Shown here: one piece after another, positions 9,195-18,241 of the stretch
Layout: every line of letters starts with the position of its first letter
Numbering within the stretch: the stretch's first letter is position 1
From: Gammaproteobacteria bacterium
GTDB taxonomy: Bacteria > Pseudomonadota > Gammaproteobacteria > Magnimaribacterales > TMED112
Length of the DNA stretch: 50,549 nucleotides
NCBI GenBank assembly: GCA_002716745.1
Contig: PBBW01000005.1
Span: 360,210 to 410,758, forward strand
Reading direction: 5' to 3'
Position numbers and translations under genes: made by a program
Notes under the pieces: model-generated
Database searches by the model: none
What the model saw: the letters and a program-made list of their open reading frames with translations, nothing else
Told to the model about the DNA's origin: nothing

Positions 9195-11885
9195 ATGAAT
9201 AAAGAAAAATATATATTGTTGTTATTAACATCCATATTAAGCATTGAAAGTCTATATGCTCAAGAGGATGAAGTTGATAATAGTGATGTTGAAGAAGTTG
9301 TTGTTACTGGTTCTCGTATTACAAAAAGTGAATTTACTGGTGCTCAACCAGTCTTAGTTATAGATCAGGAAGCTATACAAGCCACTGGTGAAATGTCAGT
9401 TTCTGATGTTTTAAGAGAAACCCCAATCAACACTTATGGATCGTTTTATGAAAGATCTGGGAGTTCAGCTGGCTCACAATCTACACTTTCATTAAGAGGG
9501 TTAGGAAGTTCAAGAACATTAGTTTTAATCGATGGTAAACGTTTACCAGGATCACCAAAGCTTGGTGGTGACTCTGCAAATTTGAATTTAATACCTACTT
9601 CTGCAATTGAAAGAATAGAGATATTGGCTGATGGTGCTTCTGCTGTTTACGGTTCTGATGCTATCGGGGGTGTTGTGAATGTAATTACAAAAAAAGGTGT
9701 TGATGGAATGAGCTTTAGTGGTAGCGTATCCTCTCCAGAACAGCCAGGGGGAGGTGAGGAGACATTTTCTTTTGTAGGTGGCGTTAATACCGATGACGGA
9801 TTTGTAACCTTTACTTATGAACATCAAGAAAGAGGAATAATATTTTTAGCTGATAGGCCATATGATGCAGGTCGAGCACCGACAGATGGGGATTATACAT
9901 CTGCATTTAATTTATCGTCTTATGCATATAATTATAGACTTAATGACGATTGGACTCTTCCTGATGGAAGAACATTTTTACAAGGTCAATTCCTTCCTGC
10001 AGCAGAATGCCAAGGAGATTCAAGGTTTGTGAATGAAGGCACAACCTACACATGGGGAAGCAGCCCGACAGGAAGTAGCAGTATTCCAAATAATCATGTA
10101 TGCCTCTTCGATTACACCCAAATTATGGCGCAAAATGCTGGTAAAAAATTCGATGCATTCACCGTGAGTGCAGAAAATAATTTAAATTGGGCAACATTCT
10201 ATTCAAGGTTTGTTACATCAAGAAATGAGGCGTACGGTAGATACGCCCCACCTGCCGCTTTTATAAGTGCATTTCCTTCAGGTGTAGGTCAGGTAAGAAT
10301 TCCTGCTTATACAGATTCAAATGGCCAGTCTTGGGAGGAGACTGTAGTGACACTTGATGTTGAAGCACAATTAAGAAAAAGATTTATAGAGATTGGGCCA
10401 AGAGAGAGTTTTTGGACAGATTGGACAGCTGATGCAGTTGCAGGATTTAAAGGAAATTTTAACGGTTTAGATTGGGATCTCTCAATGCAATATAACAGAA
10501 CTGACTATGATGATTATGATTGTTGTTATCTTCAAAAACCTGAATTTACAGCAGTAAGTGTTGGGATCAAAGAAGATGGAGAATTTAATGGATGGACTAG
10601 TCCGTTTGAACCTGAGGCAGTTGATTATTACACAGCTTCTCCAACTGAAACAGCGACTAGTGATTTCAAGAGTCTCGCTGGGTATATATCAGGACAGCTA
10701 TTTCAGGGAACTCAATTTGTAGTTGGTTTTGAACAAGCACAATTCAGATATGAAAATAGGTTTGATAAACAAAGTGAGGTTGGTAATGTAGGAGGCTCAT
10801 CAGGAAATTCTGATTTTGGTGAACGAGATTATACTGCATTGTATTTTGAGACCTCCACAGGTTTTGCGGATGGAAGAGGAGAGTTACAAATAGCCGGTAG
10901 ACAAGATGACTACAGTGATTTTGGAACAAACTTTGCTTATACAGCAAAAGCTTTATTTTCTGTAATGGATAATATCACTCTGAGAGCTTCCCTAGGCACG
11001 GGTTTTAAAGCTCCAGGACTAGGCTCAATGTTTGGTGCGACTTCATTTAGTGCTGATTACCACATAGATTATGTTTACTGTTCAGCTAATAATATTGCTC
11101 GAGAAGATTGTCCAGAGGATCAAGTTCAGACATATGTAGGACAAAATCCTGATTTAGGACCTGAAGATTCTGAATCAATGAATGTAGGCGTAATTTATGA
11201 TTTTGATCTAATTGGAGAGCATTCTGTGGCTATAGATTATTTCAATACAACCGTGAGTGGAATAATTACTTCAATTTCAGTACAAGATATTATAGATGCA
11301 GAACTAGTTGGTAAAGGTGCCCAGCTTACTACACAGGGTGCATTTTGTACGAGGACTGGAGATGCTGGACCATTAGAGATTTGTTACCGAAGACCAATTA
11401 ATGGTAATGATATAACAGTTTCAGGTTTTGATCTTAAATACAGAGGAACATTTTTAACGCCTATAGGCGATTTTGACACAGGCCTTATTTGGACACAAAT
11501 GCTTGAAGATGAGTATGAGGCATACTTTAACGGACCTATTGTAGATGGAGTTGGTTTACCTGGAAGACCTGAATTTAGATACAAAGCTGATGTTGGATAC
11601 AACGTTCCATTCCTTTCTGGCTTGAGAGTCGGAGTTGAATATGAATTTATCAATAGTTACGCAAATAATACTGATGTTGATTACAATCCTGTGGGTGAAG
11701 TAGATTCTTGGGAGCAAATTAATTTAAGAGCAAATTATCAAGTCTTTGATAATTTAGGTTTGCGAGTTGTAGTAAGAAACCTAGATAATTCAGACCCTGT
11801 TTTTTATCAAAATGGTGGATACGATAGAACTTTACATAATAACTATGGGAGAGTTGTTATATTTGGTTTTAATGTAAATTACTAA
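9195..11885 (+). CDS. TonB-dependent receptor
   Basis: 896 aa; signal peptide, EEVVVTGSRI TonB-box-like region, plug (SLRGLGSSRTLVLIDGKR; YGSDAIGGVVNVITKKG), C-terminal beta-barrel. Confidence 0.95.
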   Translation: MNKEKYILLLLTSILSIESLYAQEDEVDNSDVEEVVVTGSRITKSEFTGAQPVLVIDQEAIQATGEMSVSDVLRETPINTYGSFYERSGSSAGSQSTLSLRGLGSSRTLVLIDGKRLPGSPKLGGDSANLNLIPTSAIERIEILADGASAVYGSDAIGGVVNVITKKGVDGMSFSGSVSSPEQPGGGEETFSFVGGVNTDDGFVTFTYEHQERGIIFLADRPYDAGRAPTDGDYTSAFNLSSYAYNYRLNDDWTLPDGRTFLQGQFLPAAECQGDSRFVNEGTTYTWGSSPTGSSSIPNNHVCLFDYTQIMAQNAGKKFDAFTVSAENNLNWATFYSRFVTSRNEAYGRYAPPAAFISAFPSGVGQVRIPAYTDSNGQSWEETVVTLDVEAQLRKRFIEIGPRESFWTDWTADAVAGFKGNFNGLDWDLSMQYNRTDYDDYDCCYLQKPEFTAVSVGIKEDGEFNGWTSPFEPEAVDYYTASPTETATSDFKSLAGYISGQLFQGTQFVVGFEQAQFRYENRFDKQSEVGNVGGSSGNSDFGERDYTALYFETSTGFADGRGELQIAGRQDDYSDFGTNFAYTAKALFSVMDNITLRASLGTGFKAPGLGSMFGATSFSADYHIDYVYCSANNIAREDCPEDQVQTYVGQNPDLGPEDSESMNVGVIYDFDLIGEHSVAIDYFNTTVSGIITSISVQDIIDAELVGKGAQLTTQGAFCTRTGDAGPLEICYRRPINGNDITVSGFDLKYRGTFLTPIGDFDTGLIWTQMLEDEYEAYFNGPIVDGVGLPGRPEFRYKADVGYNVPFLSGLRVGVEYEFINSYANNTDVDYNPVGEVDSWEQINLRANYQVFDNLGLRVVVRNLDNSDPVFYQNGGYDRTLHNNYGRVVIFGFNVNY

Positions 11886-11901
11886 AATAATTTTTTTTGT
11901 G

Positions 11902-11929
11902 AAAAAGGAGGCAATGCCTCCTTTTTTTT
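11902..11929 (+). terminator. Intrinsic terminator, probably bidirectional (TBDR / gloB convergent)
   Basis: AAAAAGGAGGC-AAT-GCCTCCTTTTT followed by T-run, A-run on the 5' side. Confidence 0.9.
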
Positions 11930-12659
11930 AAAAGGAATCTTTTCTAATTCTTAACTCTCTAAATTGATCTTCAGGACATAATGATTGCAAATCATTAGGA
12001 ACTTTATAACCCAAAAATAAATTTATTTTTTTCTCTTTTAAAATTGTACTTGGTAAAGATATGCCACCATCTTCAATTTTTTTGATTAAATCTTCCATTT
12101 CATTTCTAATATCTATGTCTTCAATTTGATCTTGGGCAAATTTAAGATTTGAAAGAGTATATTCATGAGTACAGTAGACACTTGTTTCATCGGGCAAACC
12201 ACTTAATTTGGATAATGATTTATACATTTGAGAATATGTGCCTTCAAAAAGACGACCACATCCAGCGGAAAATAATGTATCTCCACAAAAAAGAACACCC
12301 TGTAATTCTGAATAATAAGATATGTGATCTAACGTATGTCCAGGAGTTTCAATACATCTAAAGTTATAGCCGAGGGTGGTTAATAGATCTCTTTCCTTAA
12401 GGGTTACATCAATTCCTTCGATAGACTTATTATCTGGACCATAAACCTTTCCTTCCATCATTTCTCTCAAAGTAGCTATTCCACCTGTATGATCGTAGTG
12501 ATGGTGAGTTATAAGGATATCCATTAAAGTGAGATTATTATTTTTTAGCACTTCTATAACTACACCCGAGTCACCAGGATCTATTACCGATATATGATTG
12601 TCTTTTTGAATAGCCCAAATGTAATTATCTGTAAATGCAGGGATGTGAAATATTTTCAT
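11928..12659 (-). CDS. gloB: Hydroxyacylglutathione hydrolase (glyoxalase II)
   Basis: 243 aa; ITHHHYDHTGG metallo-beta-lactamase motif; C-terminal FRELRIRKDSF. Confidence 0.95.
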   Translation of the reverse strand: MKIFHIPAFTDNYIWAIQKDNHISVIDPGDSGVVIEVLKNNNLTLMDILITHHHYDHTGGIATLREMMEGKVYGPDNKSIEGIDVTLKERDLLTTLGYNFRCIETPGHTLDHISYYSELQGVLFCGDTLFSAGCGRLFEGTYSQMYKSLSKLSGLPDETSVYCTHEYTLSNLKFAQDQIEDIDIRNEMEDLIKKIEDGGISLPSTILKEKKINLFLGYKVPNDLQSLCPEDQFRELRIRKDSF

Positions 12660-12678
12660 TACTTTATAATCTTTAGTT

Positions 12679-13113
12679 ATGTCAATTAAAGTATATACAG
12701 ATGGAGCGTGTAGGGGAAATCCTGGTCCAGGAGGATGGGGCGTTTTTATTATTTATAATGACTCTACAAAAGAATTATTTGATGGACAGAAAGAAACAAC
12801 CAACAATCAAATGGAAATTTTAGCAGCCATAGAAGCATTAAAGTATCTTAAAGATGAAGAGCAAGAGATCACGCTATATACCGACTCTAATTACGTAAGG
12901 AAAGGAATTACTGAGTGGATAGGTAACTGGAAAATAAACAATTGGCGTACTTCATCGAAGAAACCTGTTGCAAATAAAGAGCTTTGGATTGAGCTAGATA
13001 AATTAACCTTAAATAAAAAAATAACGTGGAATTGGGTGAAAGGGCATTCAGGTGATCCAGGAAACGATCGTGCAGATCAATTAGCTAATTTTGGTGCAGA
13101 TAATGTCAGCTAG
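12679..13113 (+). CDS. rnhA: Ribonuclease HI
   Basis: 144 aa; VYTDGACRGNPGPGGWG, TNNQMEI, GHSGDPGNDRAD. Confidence 0.97.
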   Translation: MSIKVYTDGACRGNPGPGGWGVFIIYNDSTKELFDGQKETTNNQMEILAAIEALKYLKDEEQEITLYTDSNYVRKGITEWIGNWKINNWRTSSKKPVANKELWIELDKLTLNKKITWNWVKGHSGDPGNDRADQLANFGADNVS

Positions 13114-13801
13114 ATACATTTCACTTGATACAGAAACAACTGGATTAGATTTTAAAACTGGTGATAGGGTCATCGAAATTGGTGCTGTAGAGATTCTTGG
13201 TAGAACAAAAACTAATGAATTTTTTCAATCCTACCTAAACCCTCAAGGAAAATTAATTAGTGAAGGAGCAAAATCAGTAACAAATATAGCGGATGAGGAA
13301 TTAAAAGATAAACCCCTGTTTAAAGACGTAGTAAATGAATTTATTGATTTTATAAAAGGTGCTGAATTGATAATTCATAATGCAGAGTTTGATATCGGCT
13401 TTTTAAATAATGAACTTAAGTTAATTAATCATGAGGTAAAGGACCTTAGAGAAATTTGTAAAGTATTTGATACGCTTCTTCATGCAAGGAAAACTTTTCC
13501 TGGACAAAAAAATTCGTTAGATGCTTTGACCAGCCGTTTAAATATTTCAGGTTATGACAGAAAATTTCATGGAGCTTTATTGGATGCCCAGATTTTATCA
13601 GATGTCTATTTAAATCTTACAGGAGGCCAAGTGAAACTAAACCTCAGTTCTGAAGAACACAAACAAAATAAAATCAACAAACTTGGCCAGAAAATAGATT
13701 TCAATGTGATCGAAGCAAAGATAGATCCGAAAGATTTAAAAGCCCATGAAGATTTCTTAGAGCAACTATCAAAAAAGATAGGAGACAAAGTACAGTGGTA
13801 G
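13103..13801 (+). CDS. dnaQ: DNA polymerase III epsilon subunit (3'-5' exonuclease)
   Basis: YISLDTETTGLD, IHNAEFDIGFLN, HGALLDAQILSDVYL motifs; start ATG at 13103 overlaps rnhA end. Confidence 0.94.
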   Translation: MSARYISLDTETTGLDFKTGDRVIEIGAVEILGRTKTNEFFQSYLNPQGKLISEGAKSVTNIADEELKDKPLFKDVVNEFIDFIKGAELIIHNAEFDIGFLNNELKLINHEVKDLREICKVFDTLLHARKTFPGQKNSLDALTSRLNISGYDRKFHGALLDAQILSDVYLNLTGGQVKLNLSSEEHKQNKINKLGQKIDFNVIEAKIDPKDLKAHEDFLEQLSKKIGDKVQW

Positions 13802-15078
13802 ATATTGTGACAAGATTTGCTCCAAGTCCGACGGGTTATCTACACATTGGCGGAGTAAGAACAGCATTGTTTAATTATGTGTTTGCAAAAAAATATGGTG
13901 GAAAATTTTTGGTCAGAATAGAGGATACTGATAAAGAACGATCTAAAGATGAGTATATTTCTGCAATAATGGATGGTTTAGCTTGGCTCTCTCTTATTGC
14001 TGATGAACATCCAATTAAACAAAGCCATAGATTTGATATATATAAAAAGGAAGCTCAAAGGCTGATTGATGATGAAAAAGCCTATTTAGATGACGGTGCA
14101 ATTAGGCTTCGAGTCGATAAAACTGGCTCAACACTAATTCAGGATTTGGTTTATGGAGATATTGAATTTCTTAATAAGGAGCTAGATGACTTAGTGATCT
14201 TAAGAAGTGATGGTTCACCAACCTATCATTTTTGTAATGTAATTGATGATAATTTTCAAAAAGTAACTCATATTATTAGGGGCGAAGATCATTTGCCTAA
14301 TACTCCAAAACAAATTCAAATTGTTAAAGCGCTTGGATATGAGGGTTTTAAATATGCACATCTTCCTCTTGTTCTAGGCCAAGATAAGAAAAGGCTATCC
14401 AAAAGACATGCTGCAACAGACTTAATGTCATATAAAGGTGAGGGCTATTTTCCTGAGGCTATTTTAAATATGTTGGCAAAATTAGGCTGGTCGAACACTG
14501 AAAAAGACATCTTTATGATGGACGATCTAATCAAAATTTTCGAAATTAGTGATGTTCAGCGTTCAGGAGCTGTGTTTGATAAAGAGAGACTTAACTTTAT
14601 AAACCAAAACCATATGGCTTTGAAAACAGATGACGAACTAATTTCATTAATGGCAACCTTTAATGATAATAATGGGTTCAATTTATCAAATCATCACGAC
14701 CCTAAAAGGTTGGTAAGGCTTTGTGTTGGAAGTGGAAATAATTTGTCCGAGATTTCAAGTTTTATTAAACCATTTGTAATGGATTTTGAAGATTATGATA
14801 AAGATGATTTTGATAAACACTTACTAGAGAGTAGAGACGTTTTAAATTATTTTGAGGAGTCAATAAAATCAATTGACTCCTGGAAAGAAGAAATTTTTGA
14901 AGAAATAATTAATTCTGCAAAAGAGAGCTTAGATTTACCAATGCCTAAAATAGGCCTTCCACTTAGAGTAGCATTACTTGGAAGAGCAAAATCTCCTCCT
15001 CTTGATTCAACATTGTATTTATTAAGAAAGGAAACAATATTGAAGAGACTTAGCAAAGCTAAAAAAGTTATTTCTTGA
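13795..15078 (+). CDS. gltX: Glutamyl-tRNA synthetase
   Basis: 427 aa; TRFAPSPTGYLHIGGVRTALFN, KKRLSKRH (KMSKS-like) signature; GTG start. Confidence 0.96.
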   Translation: MVDIVTRFAPSPTGYLHIGGVRTALFNYVFAKKYGGKFLVRIEDTDKERSKDEYISAIMDGLAWLSLIADEHPIKQSHRFDIYKKEAQRLIDDEKAYLDDGAIRLRVDKTGSTLIQDLVYGDIEFLNKELDDLVILRSDGSPTYHFCNVIDDNFQKVTHIIRGEDHLPNTPKQIQIVKALGYEGFKYAHLPLVLGQDKKRLSKRHAATDLMSYKGEGYFPEAILNMLAKLGWSNTEKDIFMMDDLIKIFEISDVQRSGAVFDKERLNFINQNHMALKTDDELISLMATFNDNNGFNLSNHHDPKRLVRLCVGSGNNLSEISSFIKPFVMDFEDYDKDDFDKHLLESRDVLNYFEESIKSIDSWKEEIFEEIINSAKESLDLPMPKIGLPLRVALLGRAKSPPLDSTLYLLRKETILKRLSKAKKVIS

Positions 15079-16774
15079 TACTAACCTTCGCATTTGGCCT
15101 TCTAAGATCAGAATATCCATAACGCATATTATCTACTATATGAATGCTTTGTGTGCTTCCTATAGTATCTGATACCTCTATATCATGGCCAAATACCCCA
15201 AGATATCGCTTTGTGTCAAAGTTTATTGTCTTTTCTAAGAGCAGTTCTAATTCTTGAGAGTCTTGATGTATTCTTGGCAACATTGTTGCTTCCCCAATAT
15301 CTAAATTAAAATCAAGAACATTAATTAAAACTTGCAGATTTATATTAGGGATTTGTGAACCACCGGGAGAGCCGGTAATTAGTGTTAATTTCCCCTCTTT
15401 ATTAAATACCATCACTGGTGCCATTGTACTCATAGGACGTTTGAGAGGTTCTAGTTTGTTTGCTGGTGACGCACTTCTCCTGTAAGAACCATTACCATAT
15501 TCATGCGCAAAATTATTCATTTGATTATTTCCTAAAATACCAGTCCCTTCAATTGTCACTCCTGATCCAAAAGAATATCCAAGGGTATAAGTAACCGATA
15601 CAGCATTACCATTGTCATCTATTATTGAGTAATGAGTTGTATCCTTAGATTCAACGTACTTTCTCTCAAGGGTTTGAGCATTTTTATTAAATCTGTCTGG
15701 TTTTGATGCACGTTTTAAATTTATAGATTTGCTTTTCATTTTTGCAAAATCTTTCGAAAGCAAGTCTTCCATTGGTATATTTGAAAATTTAGGATCACCT
15801 ATGTATTTTGATCGACTTTCATGACCAAATCTCATTACTTCGGCCAGCAAATGAAGATATTTACCACTATCGTAATTCATTTTCGATAGATCAAAATTCT
15901 CTAACACATTCAAAGAAGTTAATATTGCAACACCACCACCACTTGGAGGACCTTGGGTGAATATTGTATTTCCTCGATAGTTTGTTGAGATCGCTGGCAG
16001 AAACCTTGGCTTATATTTCATTAAATCTTCTTTTCTAATAAAGCCACCATGTTTTATCATAGCCAACTCAATCTTCTCAGCTGTTTCCCCTTTATAAAAT
16101 CCATCTACTCCATTAATAGAAATCAATTGCAGAGTATTAATAAGGTCATTGATAAAAAGTTTGCCTCCAATTTTTACATCTGGATTTAGATATATTTTTT
16201 TTGATTCCTCATCTAGTGTTAGATATTCGGTATCTTGTATTGCTCCAAATAAATCTTCAGTAATAGGAACTCCATCTTTAAGCAGACTTATAGTAGGCTC
16301 AATCAAATCCTTAAGCTCCATGGAACCATATACTTCATGTGCCTTTATTAAGCCTGCCACAGTTCCAGGTACTGCTATTGCTTTATATCCCTTTCTAGTT
16401 AAATCATAATCATGCGCACCATTATTTTTAAACTTGTTTCTGTATTTATTTGATTCTGCTAATTCAGGCGACATCGATCTAAAATCTAAAGTCGCAATTG
16501 AATTTGATTTAGCATCGTATATCATCATAAAGCCGCCACCCCCTAAATTCCCTGCTCTTGGCAAGGTTGCTGCTAAAGAAAAGCCAACAGCAACTGCCGC
16601 ATCAACAGCATTGCCCCCATTGGATAAAATCATTGCTCCGATATCTGAAGATAGATAATTTTGACTCACAACCATTCCTTTGGTTGTTGAAGTGGGATGA
16701 TAAGGATGTGGGTAATCTAAATAACTTTGAGTAGATGCAGTGAGGGAAAATAAAATAAATATTAAAAATCTCAA
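15068..16774 (-). CDS. ggt: Gamma-glutamyltransferase
   Basis: 568 aa; signal peptide, GGNAVDAAVAVGFSLA, DTTHYSIIDDNGNAVSVTYTL (autoprocessing Thr), GSPGGSQIPN. Confidence 0.95.
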   Translation of the reverse strand: MRFLIFILFSLTASTQSYLDYPHPYHPTSTTKGMVVSQNYLSSDIGAMILSNGGNAVDAAVAVGFSLAATLPRAGNLGGGGFMMIYDAKSNSIATLDFRSMSPELAESNKYRNKFKNNGAHDYDLTRKGYKAIAVPGTVAGLIKAHEVYGSMELKDLIEPTISLLKDGVPITEDLFGAIQDTEYLTLDEESKKIYLNPDVKIGGKLFINDLINTLQLISINGVDGFYKGETAEKIELAMIKHGGFIRKEDLMKYKPRFLPAISTNYRGNTIFTQGPPSGGGVAILTSLNVLENFDLSKMNYDSGKYLHLLAEVMRFGHESRSKYIGDPKFSNIPMEDLLSKDFAKMKSKSINLKRASKPDRFNKNAQTLERKYVESKDTTHYSIIDDNGNAVSVTYTLGYSFGSGVTIEGTGILGNNQMNNFAHEYGNGSYRRSASPANKLEPLKRPMSTMAPVMVFNKEGKLTLITGSPGGSQIPNINLQVLINVLDFNLDIGEATMLPRIHQDSQELELLLEKTINFDTKRYLGVFGHDIEVSDTIGSTQSIHIVDNMRYGYSDLRRPNAKVSIKK

Positions 16775-18231
16775 TTTATTATTTCCGGTAAGATATAAGT
16801 CGCAAAGATAGTAACAACAATAATGCCAACAATATTTATGTAAAAGCCTGCTCTCATCATTTGCGATATAGTAAATTTTTCACTTCCATAAACAATAGCA
16901 TTTGGTGGCGTAGCAACGGGCAACATAAATGCACAACTTGCAGCCAAGGCTACTGGAATTGCCAACTGTGCTTTATCAAAACCTAGACCTAATGCAATTG
17001 CAAACATAATGGGTACAAAAGTGGCAGTGGTTGCCTGGTTGGATGTGATCTCAGTTAGAAAGACTACTATCGCTACTATTACAAATATTAAAATAAGGGG
17101 CTCAACATTACCAAAAACTGAAAAAAATGATCCTATCCATACACCTAAGCCAGTCGCTTTAATTTGTGCAGCAATTGATAATCCACCTCCAAACAATATT
17201 AGTATTCCCCAAGGCAGGTTTTTTGTTGCGCTCCATTCTAAAAGGCCACCAGATTTTGAAGAGGGAGTAATAAACAATGCTAAGGCTGCAAAAATTGCAA
17301 TTCCATAATCAGTAAGTCCACTAAAACCAGGTATGAGAATAATTAATTTTCGAAAAATCCAACAAAAGGCTGTTATGCAGAAAATAATAAATACTCTTTT
17401 TTCATCAGAGCTAACTTCCCCTAAATTGAGATATAGTTTTTTTAATTCATCAAAAGTCTTATTTGTTCCACTTAGACTGCTTGGGAAAATTATATGTGTT
17501 AAAAGGTACCAACCAGCAATCAACATGATGAATGATATCGGTGTTGCTAATAACATCCAATCAAGAAAATCAACTTCGATCCCTTCATCAAGTAAAAGCC
17601 CAACGACCAAAACATTAGGTCCTGTTCCAACGATGGTAGCCATACCTCCAATAGTCGCTGCATATGCTATGCCAAGAAGTAGTGAAACTTGAAAATTTTC
17701 AAATTGCTTTTCATTTGATTCGTTTGTAGTGCTTTTTACAACAGTAGCAACTGCAAGAGCTATTGGAAGCAACATTAAGGTAGTAGAAGTATTAAATATC
17801 CACATACTTAATAGACCACTAACTAACATAAACCCACCAATCAAGTACTTAGAGTCTGTTCCTACCAATAAAAGCATTTTCAATGCCATTCTTTTGTGTA
17901 AATTTACCTTTTCAATTGCTAAGGCAAGTATGAAGCCTCCAAGAAAAAGGAAAACATTATTATGCGCATAAGGATTTGCTGAAAGTTGAAAAGCATCTTT
18001 TGATGGAATGTCTCCAAAGATACCAAGCATTGGGAAAAGTGCTAGTGGTAGCAGGGCAGTTGCTGGAAGCGGAATTGCCTCCGTTGCCCACCAAGTTGCC
18101 ATCAACACAACTACTGCCGTTACATAAATAGCTTCTTTAGAAAGTGAGTCTGTACCAGGAATTGTACAAATTAATAGGAATAAAAAAAAACCAGTCCAAA
18201 AACCAATTGATTTTGGACTGGTTAAAATCAT
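16771..18231 (-). CDS. SLC13/DASS-family sodium:anion symporter
   Basis: 486 aa polytopic; WWATEAIPLPATALLPLALFPMLGI, TSNQATTATFVPIMFA, LPVATPPNAIVYG family signatures. Confidence 0.92.
   Translation of the reverse strand: MILTSPKSIGFWTGFFLFLLICTIPGTDSLSKEAIYVTAVVVLMATWWATEAIPLPATALLPLALFPMLGIFGDIPSKDAFQLSANPYAHNNVFLFLGGFILALAIEKVNLHKRMALKMLLLVGTDSKYLIGGFMLVSGLLSMWIFNTSTTLMLLPIALAVATVVKSTTNESNEKQFENFQVSLLLGIAYAATIGGMATIVGTGPNVLVVGLLLDEGIEVDFLDWMLLATPISFIMLIAGWYLLTHIIFPSSLSGTNKTFDELKKLYLNLGEVSSDEKRVFIIFCITAFCWIFRKLIILIPGFSGLTDYGIAIFAALALFITPSSKSGGLLEWSATKNLPWGILILFGGGLSIAAQIKATGLGVWIGSFFSVFGNVEPLILIFVIVAIVVFLTEITSNQATTATFVPIMFAIALGLGFDKAQLAIPVALAASCAFMLPVATPPNAIVYGSEKFTISQMMRAGFYINIVGIIVVTIFATYILPEIIN
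18183..18223 (-). terminator. Intrinsic-terminator-like hairpin inside the 5' end of the DASS symporter ORF
   Basis: Minus strand AACCAGTCCAAAA-TCAATTGGT-TTTTGGACTGGTT, 13-bp perfect stem, then TTTTTTT; overlaps codons 3-17 of the ORF starting at 18231. Confidence 0.8.
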
Positions 18232-18241
18232 TTAAGTTAGA